Assembly (NCBI RefSeq): GCF_001423125.1
Contig: NZ_LMNW01000031.1
Span: forward strand, 497,761 to 561,760
Reading direction: 5' to 3'
From: Duganella sp. Leaf126
GTDB taxonomy: Bacteria; Pseudomonadota; Gammaproteobacteria; Burkholderiales; Burkholderiaceae_D
DNA: 64,000 bases
Made by a program: the position numbers and the translations under genes. The notes beneath the pieces were generated by a model. It saw only the letters and a program-made list of their open reading frames with translations, did not search any database and had not been told where the DNA came from. Shown here piece by piece: positions 20,701 to 28,516 of the stretch (position 1 is the stretch's first letter; every line of letters starts with the position of its first letter).

Positions 20701-20843
20701 ACCCCAGCTTCCGCTCGCCGATGGCGATCACCGTCATCGGCGGCCTGATCACCTCAACCCTGCTCAGCCTGCTGGTGGTGCCCGCCGTGTTTACCTACGT
20801 CGACGACATCGAGCACTGGCTCAAACGCCGGCTGCGCCGCTAA
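17781..20843 (+). CDS. RND-family efflux pump, inner-membrane subunit
   Basis: 1020 residues, normal AcrB/MdtB length. Twelve membrane helices with two large periplasmic loops. The proton-relay residues are present: the Asp pair in VLVDDAIVEIENIE (TM4) and the Lys in GIVTKNSILLVDYA (TM10). The N-terminus MNFSALSIRNPIPAIM and DFPDIELPIVTV are typical of the heavy-substrate or AcrB-like exporters that pair with NodT lipoproteins. The substrate is probably drugs or organic compounds (inference). Its stop overlaps the end of the opposite-strand OMF gene by 4 bases, leaving no room for a terminator. Confidence 0.95.
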   Translation: MNFSALSIRNPIPAIMLFALLTLAGLMAYKANPVQDFPDIELPIVTVTATLDGAAPAQLETEVTRKIEDSVATLQGVKNIYSTVLDGVSTTTVEFILEKPLSDAVNDVRDAVARVKADMPAELRDPSVTKTATAGRVVQTFTATAANVPGEKMDAQALSWFVDNTVTKRLLTVPGLGAVKRVGGVSREIRVELDDARMAALRVSALDVSRQLRLVQREAPGGRGDVSGAEQSVRTIATVKSAAELAAIELPLTDGRRVRLDQVATITDTVAEPRALAMQDGREVVGFEIFRTKGASEVAVARGARAAIRQLNLDNPKVVLQQVIDNAIPVEEDFDGSMHLLYEGALLAVLVVWWFLRDWRATLVAAAALPLSVMPAFLGIWLFGYTLNIVTLLSLALVVGVLVDDAIVEIENIERHLRMGKSPMEAALEAADEIGMAVIATTFALVAVFLPTAFMSGVPGLFFKQFGWTAVIAVLASLVVARLLTPMMAAYLLKPARHEQKPDGWLMTRYMRSMRWCLTHRRITAITSLVFFVCSIALVGLLPTGFVPAADRSQTQIKLELPPGATLAETRVVAERARLAAMQVPGIAAVFSSIGGGSSGDAFAPGAAAEARSAVLTLTTVHRTERQASMADLEAQLRTRLDAVAGARFKVGPPDTGVKMQLVLRSDDPVALRETALKVEREMRTLQGVGNVRSSASLVRPEIIVTPDFARAADLGVTAASIGQTVRVATAGDYDTDLTKMNLPERQVPIRVKLPDAVRADLGAIGRLTVPGKNGPVLLATVATITMESGPAQISRLNRSRNVTFEVELGRRTLGEVNKEARALPTLQNLPKSVKIAELGDAQEMAALFNSFGTAMLIGVLCIYCVLVLLFKDFMQPLTILAALPLSIGGAFVALLLTGRALSMPSMIGLIMLMGIVTKNSILLVDYAILARQAGMDRFDALVDACHKRSRPILMTTIAMGAGMLPLALGWGADPSFRSPMAITVIGGLITSTLLSLLVVPAVFTYVDDIEHWLKRRLRR

Positions 20844-22420
20844 TTGCCGGGAGCGGTGGCGGTCCAGCCGCCGCCCATGGCGCGGTACAGGTCGACGGCG
20901 GCGGTGAGGAGGCGGGTGCGCAGTTGCAGGCTGCCGACGTCTGCGCTGTAGAGCGTGCGCTGGGCGTCGAGTTCTTCGAGGTAGGACGCGTAGCCGTTGC
21001 GGTAGCGGTTGCGGGCGATGCGCAGCGTTTCCGCTGCGGTGGCGCGGCGGGCGTCGTTCTGGACCGCCTGCTCCTTCAGCCGGGCGATGGCGCCTAGGCC
21101 GTTGTCGGTTTCGGCAAAGGCATTGCGCACGGCGCTTTCGTAGGCAACGATGGCCTGGTCGCGCTGGGCCGCCACCGCGTCGGTCTGGCTCTGCACGCGG
21201 CCGCCGTCGAACAGGGGCGCGGCCAGCGCGCCGGTCAGGTGCCACAGCCTCGTGGGCGCATGCACGAAGTCGTGCATGGTGAGACTCTGGATGCCGCCGA
21301 CGGCGGTCAGCTTGAACGAGGGCAGCAGCTGGTCGCGCGTGGCCTGCAGGTTGGCGTTGACCGCCACCAGGTTGTACTCGGCGCGGGCAATGTCGGGCCG
21401 GCGCCGCAGCAGCGCCGATGGCAGGCCTTCCGGCACCGGCGGCGCCTGCAGCGCGGTCAGCTCGGCGCCGCGCGCCACCGGCCCCGGATTGCCGCCCACC
21501 AGCAGCGACAGGGCGTTTTCCTGCTCGAAGATCTGGCGCTGCAATTGCGGCACCGTCTCGGCCGTGCTCTGGTACTCGGCCTGCGCCTGCAACCATTCGA
21601 GGCGCGAACTGTAGCCGACCTCGAACTGGCGCTGGGCCAGATCGCGCGATTGCTCGCGCAGCTTCAGGGTCGCCTGCGTCAGCGCCAGCTGGGCGTCGAG
21701 CCCGCGCAGGTTCAGGTAGCCGGTGGCCACGGTGGCGGCAATCGACAGCGCCACCGCGTCGGCATTGGCCTGCTCCGCCTGGTAGGTGGCGGTGGCGGCA
21801 TCGGTGGCAGCGGCCAGCCGGCCCCACAGGTCCACCTCGTAACTGGCTTGCACCTCGGCCTGGTACACGTTGCTGATCACGGGCACGCCGCCCGACACCT
21901 GCCGCGCGCGGGTGGACGCGGTGTCGGCCGACACCGCGGGCAGCTGGCCCGCTGCCGCCACGCCGACCAGCGCGCGGTACTGCGCCACGCGGGCGCGCGC
22001 CACGCGCAGGTCGCCGTTGTGCGCCAGCGCCTGCGTCACCAGGTCGCTCAATACCGGATCGCCGAACGCGCGCCACCACTGCTGCGCGACGGGACCGGCG
22101 CTCTGGCCCTGGCCGGCCGACGGCGTGCGCCAGGCGGCCGGCGTCTGCAAGGTCGATGCCGGCGGCGGCGCCACGGTGGCCGCGCAGCCGGCCAGCGCCA
22201 GCGCCGCGGTCAGCGCCAGCATGCGGGTCACCGGTCTGAGAGCGGGGATGGCTGCCGTTCCGGTAGCAGTGTTCACAGCAGCATTACCCGCCATCCCGGC
22301 GCTAACCATGGTCGCTGCGCCGGCGTTTTCCGCGTCTGGGTGGGCTACCCTGCTGCAGATAAGGTTTCTCGCCGCGCTGGCAACGGCCGGCACGGTCGAT
22401 CGCGTCGCCGCGCGCCTCAT
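20840..22420 (-). CDS. Efflux outer-membrane lipoprotein, NodT family (second)
   Basis: Up to 526 residues. The OMF halves are clear (SYEVDLWGRLAAATDAA, RRPDIARAEYNLVAVNANL, APLFDGGRVQSQTDAV). The lipobox is LALAGC. The start is uncertain. An ATG at 22420 overlaps the stop of the adaptor gene (ATGA), which argues for coupling, but it puts about 66 unusual residues before the signal peptide. An internal GTG at 22231 or ATG at 22222 would give a normal signal sequence. I keep the coupled start as the outer limit. It is the last gene of the MFS-adaptor-OMF operon. Confidence 0.9.
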   Translation of the reverse strand: MRRAATRSTVPAVASAARNLICSRVAHPDAENAGAATMVSAGMAGNAAVNTATGTAAIPALRPVTRMLALTAALALAGCAATVAPPPASTLQTPAAWRTPSAGQGQSAGPVAQQWWRAFGDPVLSDLVTQALAHNGDLRVARARVAQYRALVGVAAAGQLPAVSADTASTRARQVSGGVPVISNVYQAEVQASYEVDLWGRLAAATDAATATYQAEQANADAVALSIAATVATGYLNLRGLDAQLALTQATLKLREQSRDLAQRQFEVGYSSRLEWLQAQAEYQSTAETVPQLQRQIFEQENALSLLVGGNPGPVARGAELTALQAPPVPEGLPSALLRRRPDIARAEYNLVAVNANLQATRDQLLPSFKLTAVGGIQSLTMHDFVHAPTRLWHLTGALAAPLFDGGRVQSQTDAVAAQRDQAIVAYESAVRNAFAETDNGLGAIARLKEQAVQNDARRATAAETLRIARNRYRNGYASYLEELDAQRTLYSADVGSLQLRTRLLTAAVDLYRAMGGGWTATAPGN

Positions 22421-23601
22421 CGCTGGCCACCGTCGTCGGCGTCGTTGAGCACCGCCGACGTATCGATGCTGACGATCACCGACATGCCGGGCGCCAGGCG
22501 CTGGGCGCGCGCCTGGCCGGGGTCGATGCGGATGCGCACCGGGATGCGCTGAGCGATCTTGACGTAGTTGCCGGTGGCGTTATCGGCCGGCAGCACGGAA
22601 AACTCCGAGCCCGTGGCCGGCGAGATGCGTTCCACCTGCCCGGTCAGCTGCGCGCCGTCGAGGGCGTCCACCTTGAAGGTCGCGCTCTGCCCCACGCGCA
22701 CGTGGTTCATCTGGGTTTCCTTCAGGTTGGCGATGACCCACAGCTGGCGCGGCACCAGTCCCATCAGCTGCGCGCCCGTATTCACATAAGCGCCCTTGCG
22801 CACCGTGACCTGGCCCAGCTGGCCGTCTTCTGGCGCGACGATGCGGGTATTTTCCAGGTCCACCCGGGCCGCCTTGAGCGCCGCTTCGGCACTGGCTACC
22901 GCCGCTTCCAGCGACTGCTTGTTGACGGTCACCGACCGCACCTGCTGCCTGGCGATCTCCAGGTTGGCGCGCGCCTGCGCCACGGCAGCGGCGGTTTGCG
23001 CCTGCGCCGCGCGCGATGCGTCCTGCTCGCGCAGCGACAGCGAGCCATCTTCGGCCAGCGCATCCACGCGCCGCACGTCGGCCAGCGACTTGGCCGCCTG
23101 GGCCTGGGCATTGGCCAGCGCCGCCTGGTTCAGCGCCACGCCTGCTTCGGCCGTGCGCTGCGACTGTCCCCAGTTGGCCAGCGCCGCCTGCTGTGCGGCC
23201 AGCTGCGCCGCCGCCTGGTCGTAGCGCTGCTGGTAGATGCGGTCGTCGATCCGGGCCAGCAGTTCATCCTTTTTGACGAACTGGAAATCCTGCACATGCA
23301 CTTCGGTGACGTAGCCGGCGATCTGGGTGCCGATCAGCGTCACCTGGCCGCGCACCAGCGCATTTTCGGTGGAGACGATGGGCGTGGTGAACGGCGGCAG
23401 GCGCCAGGCATACAGCACCACCAGCACGCCGACGATGGCGATCAGCGCGAAGACGATGGTGGATATGATCTGGATGCGCCGGTGCGGCGTGGCCTCTTGC
23501 CTGGTGCCGGCCACGGCGGCCGTGGCGGCAGCGGCAGCCACTTCGGCCACGCGTTGATCGGAAGGCTGGGGTTTGTCGGACTGATTGTCGTTATCGGCCA
23601 T
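22417..23601 (-). CDS. emrA: EmrA-type membrane fusion protein (HlyD family)
   Basis: 394 residues. Cytoplasmic N-tail rich in Ala, one membrane helix (IISTIVFALIAIVGVLVVLYAW), the first lipoyl half (TENALVRGQVTLIGTQIAGYV), a long coiled-coil hairpin of Ala/Gln-rich heptads (about 130-240), the second half (IVAPEDGQLGQVTVRKGAYV) and the C-terminal barrel ending in a GMSVIVSID strand. This layout is that of EmrA/VceA, which link an MFS pump to an outer-membrane channel. It is 15 bases after the pump gene. Confidence 0.92.
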   Translation of the reverse strand: MADNDNQSDKPQPSDQRVAEVAAAAATAAVAGTRQEATPHRRIQIISTIVFALIAIVGVLVVLYAWRLPPFTTPIVSTENALVRGQVTLIGTQIAGYVTEVHVQDFQFVKKDELLARIDDRIYQQRYDQAAAQLAAQQAALANWGQSQRTAEAGVALNQAALANAQAQAAKSLADVRRVDALAEDGSLSLREQDASRAAQAQTAAAVAQARANLEIARQQVRSVTVNKQSLEAAVASAEAALKAARVDLENTRIVAPEDGQLGQVTVRKGAYVNTGAQLMGLVPRQLWVIANLKETQMNHVRVGQSATFKVDALDGAQLTGQVERISPATGSEFSVLPADNATGNYVKIAQRIPVRIRIDPGQARAQRLAPGMSVIVSIDTSAVLNDADDGGQR

Positions 23602-23616
23602 GGCGAGTGTGAAAAA

Positions 23617-25290
23617 TTATCGGGATTCGGAATTGGTCAGCGCGACAGCGGCCATGCCGGTCTGCGCATTCTGGAACAGCTTGGGCGGACACACCACGCA
23701 GATGGTCCACAGGTAGCGGGCCAGCATCCACGTCAGCGTCAGCAGCGCCACCACGGTCACCATCAGGAACACGTCGTTGTAGGCCAGGACGTTGGCTTCG
23801 CGCGTGGCGGCTGCGCCCAGCGAGGCCACGCCTTGCGCGCTGCGGATGGCGGGATCGCCCACCACGCCGCCCAGCGCCGCCCCGCCGTTCTGGATGCGCG
23901 CCGCCACCAGCGGATTGAGCAGCGTCAGGTGTTCGGTCAGCAGGCTGGAATGGTACTTTTCGCGCAGCACCTGGAAAGTGCCGACCATCGCGCTGCCCAG
24001 CAGGCTGCCCAAGGTTTGCGTGATCGAGAACATCACCGAAAAGCTGACCAGGTTATTCGGTGCGGCCACCACCGCGCCAAAGCCGGACAGGAAGGTGGGG
24101 CCGACAAACAGCGCGCCGCCAAAACCGAGCAGGAACTGGCTCAGGTACATCTCGGCCGGGCGCGTGAGGCTGGTGGCGCGCGAGTCCATATAGGAGCCGA
24201 TCGCCATCACCACCAGCGAGAACATCAGCTGAGCGGGAATGCGCGGCGGGGTGATGGTCCAGGCGCTCACCAGCATGCCCAGCACGGCGCCGGCCATCAC
24301 CACCAGCCACAGCGTCTGCATCTGGTCATTGCTCAGGCCCAGCGACTGCAAAAATCCCACCGTGCCGGTCGCCTCCGACTGCACGATGCGGATCAGCAGT
24401 ACCGACAGGGCCAGCCGCGTCATGTCGCCGGTGGTCAGCCAGCGCGTGTTGATCAGCGGGCGGGCGCGGTTATGCTCGATCAGCAGCGCGGCCGCGATCA
24501 GCACGATGGCGCCGGCCAGGCACAGGCCGAGCCAGCGCGATTCGAACCACCACACGGTGCGCCCCAGCGCCAGCACGGCCGACAGCAGCGCCACGCCGGG
24601 CGCGAACAGGCCGAAGGTGACGAAATCCATTTTTTCGAAGGCCCGGATGCGGTCCCCCGGCGGCAGCTTCAGGTACAGCACGCAGCCAAGCGACAGCAAG
24701 GCCAGCCCCAGCTCGAAAAAGTACAGGCCGCGCCACTCGGCGATTTCCATCAGGCTGGTGGAAAACAGCCGCGCCATCGGCGTGGCCAGCTGCGAGAAGC
24801 CGATGCCGAGCACCACCCCCTTGATGCGGTGCTGGGCCGGGAACGCCTGCAGCACGTAGTACAGGCCCAGGGTGGTCAGCGCGGCGCCGCTCATGCCGTG
24901 CGCCGCCCGCACGGCGATGGCCGACGCCAGCCCGTGCACGAACAGGTGGGCCACCGTCGCCAGCGCGTACAGCACCAGGAACAATTCGGTAAACAGGCGC
25001 AGCCCGTACTGCTGGCGGAATTTCACCAGCAGCAGGTTCATCGACACGTTGGCCATCACGTAGGCGGCCGGCAGCCACTGGATCTCGGACGAGAACACGC
25101 CCAGCGAACCTTGCAGGTACGGCAGGTTGACGATCACCAGCGCATTGCCGAGACCACCGGTAATGGCGACGATGAAGCCGATCACGAAAAACGCCACGCG
25201 GCGCGGGGAGGAATGGTGGGGGCTGGACGGCGACCCGGGCAAGGTGGGGCGCTCGTGCGGTTGCCAGACTTGGGGGGCGTAGACGTCCAT
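23617..25290 (-). CDS. emrB: EmrB-type MFS drug exporter (DHA2, 14 TM)
   Basis: 557 residues with about 14 hydrophobic helices. The N-terminal 30 residues are Pro/His/Ser-rich and cytosolic. ITGGLGNALVIVNLPYLQGSLGV replaces the standard motif region after TM1, and GLYYVLQAFPAQHRIKGVVLGIGFSQLATPMARL covers the TM5 motif C area. It is the first gene of an operon with EmrA-like and NodT-like genes, giving a complete tripartite exporter. No regulator is adjacent. No strong ribosome-binding site is seen before 25290, so a slightly shorter product is possible. Confidence 0.9.
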   Translation of the reverse strand: MDVYAPQVWQPHERPTLPGSPSSPHHSSPRRVAFFVIGFIVAITGGLGNALVIVNLPYLQGSLGVFSSEIQWLPAAYVMANVSMNLLLVKFRQQYGLRLFTELFLVLYALATVAHLFVHGLASAIAVRAAHGMSGAALTTLGLYYVLQAFPAQHRIKGVVLGIGFSQLATPMARLFSTSLMEIAEWRGLYFFELGLALLSLGCVLYLKLPPGDRIRAFEKMDFVTFGLFAPGVALLSAVLALGRTVWWFESRWLGLCLAGAIVLIAAALLIEHNRARPLINTRWLTTGDMTRLALSVLLIRIVQSEATGTVGFLQSLGLSNDQMQTLWLVVMAGAVLGMLVSAWTITPPRIPAQLMFSLVVMAIGSYMDSRATSLTRPAEMYLSQFLLGFGGALFVGPTFLSGFGAVVAAPNNLVSFSVMFSITQTLGSLLGSAMVGTFQVLREKYHSSLLTEHLTLLNPLVAARIQNGGAALGGVVGDPAIRSAQGVASLGAAATREANVLAYNDVFLMVTVVALLTLTWMLARYLWTICVVCPPKLFQNAQTGMAAVALTNSESR

Positions 25291-25402
25291 CGGTGCCGGT
25301 ATTGTTGGTATTTTTTTGACGGGTATGCGTTACTGCGGCAGCCAGTATTGCACATTACTATCGTGAACCCTCACACCCAAAATGGGGACCGGAAAAACCG
25401 GC

Positions 25403-25434
25403 AAAAAAAACGCCGCCGCATTGCTGCGGCGGCG
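25403..25434 (-). terminator. Rho-independent terminator of the catalase gene
   Basis: A perfect 10-bp stem (arms 25411-25420 and 25425-25434) closes a 4-base loop and, on the minus strand, runs into eight T. It lies about 20 bases after the catalase stop. Confidence 0.9.
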
Positions 25435-25454
25435 CCTTGCGGGTCAGCGACCGG

Positions 25455-27884
25455 TCAGACCATCGCGCCTTCCGCCTCGCGCTGGAAGTTGCGGTGCGCG
25501 CCCAGCGCGCCCTTGAACTCGGTCAGCGCGGCCTTCAGGCTGGCGGCATCGGCCATCCACAGCGACGGATCGCCCTGGCCGCTCGGCAGCGTGGTCTGCA
25601 CGCCGAGCTTTTTCAGCACCTCGGCGCCGGCGCCGATGGCGAGAATGGGCTTGCAGTGGTTGTACTGCTGGCGCACGAAGTCCAGCGCGATCGCTTCCAT
25701 CTGCAGCGACCTGGCGCTGTCGGCGCCGTCGGCGATGACCACCGCGTCGTACAGCACGCCCGGACCGGCCTCGAACGAGATTTCAACGTCGAGCATGGCG
25801 CCGTCGGCCCCTTTCAGCTGGCCCAGGTAAGGACCCACCACACGCGGCACGGCGCCGGCGCTCAGCAGGTCCTCGTACACGGCCTGCACGCTGGCCGCAT
25901 CGACGCCGTGCGAGGCGATGATCGCGACCTTGCGGCCCTTGATGCCGTCCGAACCGGGACGGGCCAGCAGCGACAGTGCCGGCGACGGCGCATATGCGGG
26001 CGGCGTGGCGTCGGTGGCGCGCGGCATCGGTGCCGGCACTTCCATGCCCAGGCCCTTGGCCACGCCGGCGGCCAGTTCGGCATCGACGTTGGCCAGCATC
26101 GACAGCAGGCGCACGCGGATGGCAGGCACCGTCACCCGGCTCAACTCGAAGCGGTAGGCGTTGATGATGTGGGTCTGCTCCGACGGCGTCTGGCTGATCC
26201 AGAACAGGCGCGCCTGCGAGTAGTGGTCGGCGAACAGCTCGGGCTTGCCGCGCACTTTGTCCTCGGGCTTCTGCAGCTTCTGGTCGATGCTGGAGAACGC
26301 CGTCGTAAAGCCGGCCATGCCGGCCTGGAACGGGCAGCCGCCGGCCAGCGAATTGGGCTCGTACGCCACGCGGCCACGGTGGATGGCCTGGCGGTGCATG
26401 CCGTCGCGCTGGTTGTTGTGCACGGGTGCGACCGGCGCATTGATCGGCAGCTCGTGGAAGTTGGGACCACCGAGGCGGCTGATCTGGGTATCGACGTACG
26501 AGTGGATACGGCCTTGCAGCAGCGGATCGTTGGTAAAGTCGATGCCGGGCACCACGTGCGCGGTGCAGAAGGCTACCTGCTCGGTCTCGGCAAAGAAGTT
26601 GTCCGGGTTGCGGTTCAGGACCATCTTGCCGATCGGCTGGACCGGCACCAGTTCTTCGGGCACGATCTTGGTGGCATCGAGCACGTCGAACGGGAACTGG
26701 TCGGCCTGCTCTTCGGTGAACACCTGCACGCCGAGTTCCCACTCGGGGTAGTTGCCCGCCTCGATTGCTTCCCACAGGTCGCGGCGGTGGAAGTCGGCGT
26801 CGGCGCCGCAGATCTTGACCGCTTCATCCCACACCAGCGAGTGCGTGCCGCCCACCGGGTTCCAGTGGAATTTGCAGAACACCGACTTGCCCTCGGCATT
26901 GACCAGGCGGAAGGTGTGCACGCCGAAGCCCTGCATGGTGCGCAGGCTGCGCGGAATCGCGCGGTCGGACAGGTGCCACATCAGCATGTGGGTCGATTCC
27001 GGCATCAGCGTGACGAAATCCCAGAACGTGTCGTGGGCGCTGGCTGCCTGCGGGATGCCGTTGTGCGGCTCCGGTTTCACGGCGTGGATCAGGTCCGGGA
27101 ACTTCATCGCATCCTGGATGAAGAAGACCGGCATGTTATTGCCCACCAGGTCCCAGTTGCCCTCTTCCGTGTAGAACTTGACGGCGAAGCCGCGCACATC
27201 GCGCACGGTGTCGGCCGAGCCGCGCTCGCCGGCCACGGTGGAGAAGCGCACGAACACCGGCGTACGTTTGCCCTTGTCGGCAAACGGCGCGGCGCGCGTC
27301 AGGTCCGAATAATTGTCGTAGCTCTCGAAGTAGCCATGTGCGGCCGAACCGCGCGCGTGCACCACGCGCTCGGGAATGCGCTCATGGTCGAAGTGCGTGA
27401 TTTTTTCGCGCAGGATGAAGTCTTCCATCGCGGTCGGTCCGCGCAGGCCGACCTTGAGCGAATTCTGGTTGTCGGCAACCGGCACGCCCTGGTTGGTGGT
27501 CAGGCGCTGGCCGGTGGCGTCCACGCGCACGCGGTCGAGCGGATCGACGGTGGGGTTGACGCCCTGCGGCTGGATGCCGGCGCCTACCTTGGCCGAGGCG
27601 GTGGTTTCGCCGGTGGTGCTGGCGCCGCCGAACAGGTGTTTCATCGGGCAGGTGGCGCCCGCTTGCGGTGTACGCGACGCTTCGCCGTGTTCACCTGCCT
27701 TGTTGGGATTGTGCGGCATGGCGGCAGCCACTTCTTCGGCGCCGGCCACCTTGTCGAGCAAAGCTGCTTCTTGCGGCACGCCGCCGAGGCTCGCTGGCGG
27801 CTGTGCGGACGATGGGGTTGAAACGGTACTCAAAACGGAGCCGGCTCCCATGACGGAAGCCGGCGTTTTTTTAGCATTGCTCAT
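25455..27884 (-). CDS. katE: Large-subunit catalase, HPII/KatE type
   Basis: 809 residues: catalase core plus the C-terminal class I glutamine-amidotransferase-like domain that marks large-subunit clade 2 catalases. It breaks down hydrogen peroxide. Visible active-site parts are His176 in [12 protein letters not shown], Asn249 in [11 protein letters not shown], and the heme-ligand Tyr in [17 protein letters not shown]. The N-terminal 110 residues are longer than in E. coli HPII and carry a Cys-containing segment ([11 protein letters not shown]) of unknown role. It has its own terminator. A DUF883 stress-type gene lies upstream on the same strand after 73 bases. Confidence 0.97.
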   Translation of the reverse strand: MSNAKKTPASVMGAGSVLSTVSTPSSAQPPASLGGVPQEAALLDKVAGAEEVAAAMPHNPNKAGEHGEASRTPQAGATCPMKHLFGGASTTGETTASAKVGAGIQPQGVNPTVDPLDRVRVDATGQRLTTNQGVPVADNQNSLKVGLRGPTAMEDFILREKITHFDHERIPERVVHARGSAAHGYFESYDNYSDLTRAAPFADKGKRTPVFVRFSTVAGERGSADTVRDVRGFAVKFYTEEGNWDLVGNNMPVFFIQDAMKFPDLIHAVKPEPHNGIPQAASAHDTFWDFVTLMPESTHMLMWHLSDRAIPRSLRTMQGFGVHTFRLVNAEGKSVFCKFHWNPVGGTHSLVWDEAVKICGADADFHRRDLWEAIEAGNYPEWELGVQVFTEEQADQFPFDVLDATKIVPEELVPVQPIGKMVLNRNPDNFFAETEQVAFCTAHVVPGIDFTNDPLLQGRIHSYVDTQISRLGGPNFHELPINAPVAPVHNNQRDGMHRQAIHRGRVAYEPNSLAGGCPFQAGMAGFTTAFSSIDQKLQKPEDKVRGKPELFADHYSQARLFWISQTPSEQTHIINAYRFELSRVTVPAIRVRLLSMLANVDAELAAGVAKGLGMEVPAPMPRATDATPPAYAPSPALSLLARPGSDGIKGRKVAIIASHGVDAASVQAVYEDLLSAGAVPRVVGPYLGQLKGADGAMLDVEISFEAGPGVLYDAVVIADGADSARSLQMEAIALDFVRQQYNHCKPILAIGAGAEVLKKLGVQTTLPSGQGDPSLWMADAASLKAALTEFKGALGAHRNFQREAEGAMV

Positions 27885-27957
27885 TGTGTGTCCCTTGGTG
27901 TGCGGTGTCCGCGCGGGCTGCCGGACGCACCGGCAGCAACCGGCGGGACGCCTGGAT

Positions 27958-28338
27958 TTACTTGCGCGAGCTCAGCAGCTTGGAGATGCCATAGCCGGCG
28001 GCAGCGGCGATCAGCACCGACAGCGCTGGATGCGAGCGCACCTGGGTGCGGCCCGACTCGGCCCAGACCTTGGCGTTTTCGCTCAGCTGCTTGGTGCCGG
28101 CGGACAGGCGCTCGACGGTGCCGTCCCACTTGCTGTTGATGCTGTTGACGGTATCGGCCACCTTGTCGACGCCGTTATGGGCGCTTTGCGCCAGGCGGTC
28201 GGTGGTTGGCGGCACTTTGTCGGCCACGCGGTCGATGGTGGCGTGCGCATCGGCGCGGACGTCACGGTTGATCTTGGTGACACCGTCACGGGCGTTATCG
28301 ATCTTGTTCTCAATCTTGTCCAGGGTATTGTTTTCCAT
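27958..28338 (-). CDS. DUF883 (ElaB/YqjD-like) membrane-anchored protein
   Basis: 126 residues. A long charged amphipathic helix in the first 90 residues, then the family end motif VRSHPALSVLIAAAAGYGISKLLSSRK, a C-terminal membrane anchor rich in Gly. ElaB/YqjD proteins are stationary-phase inner-membrane proteins that bind ribosomes. Its position just upstream of a KatE catalase on the same strand fits a general stress setting (inference). Confidence 0.85.
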   Translation of the reverse strand: MENNTLDKIENKIDNARDGVTKINRDVRADAHATIDRVADKVPPTTDRLAQSAHNGVDKVADTVNSINSKWDGTVERLSAGTKQLSENAKVWAESGRTQVRSHPALSVLIAAAAGYGISKLLSSRK

Positions 28339-28516
28339 GATCGTTCCTTTGGTTAGTTAGCAAAGCTGCGAGGTCAACGATATGCCGATTTGTGACACAC
28401 GACCGTGCGCAATCTAACCATCGTGACAACTGCCGCCTTATGTGCGATGGCACACGGACGAGCGGGCGCGGCAAGAGGATGCTATGCTTTCCCCGCATTG
28501 TCTCCAGGAGCGCGCC

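Noticed and set aside
22702..25830. 1042-codon open frame antisense to the EmrAB genes and catalase end
   Set aside because: It crosses the gap and terminator between real genes and has His/Gln/Arg-rich shadow composition.
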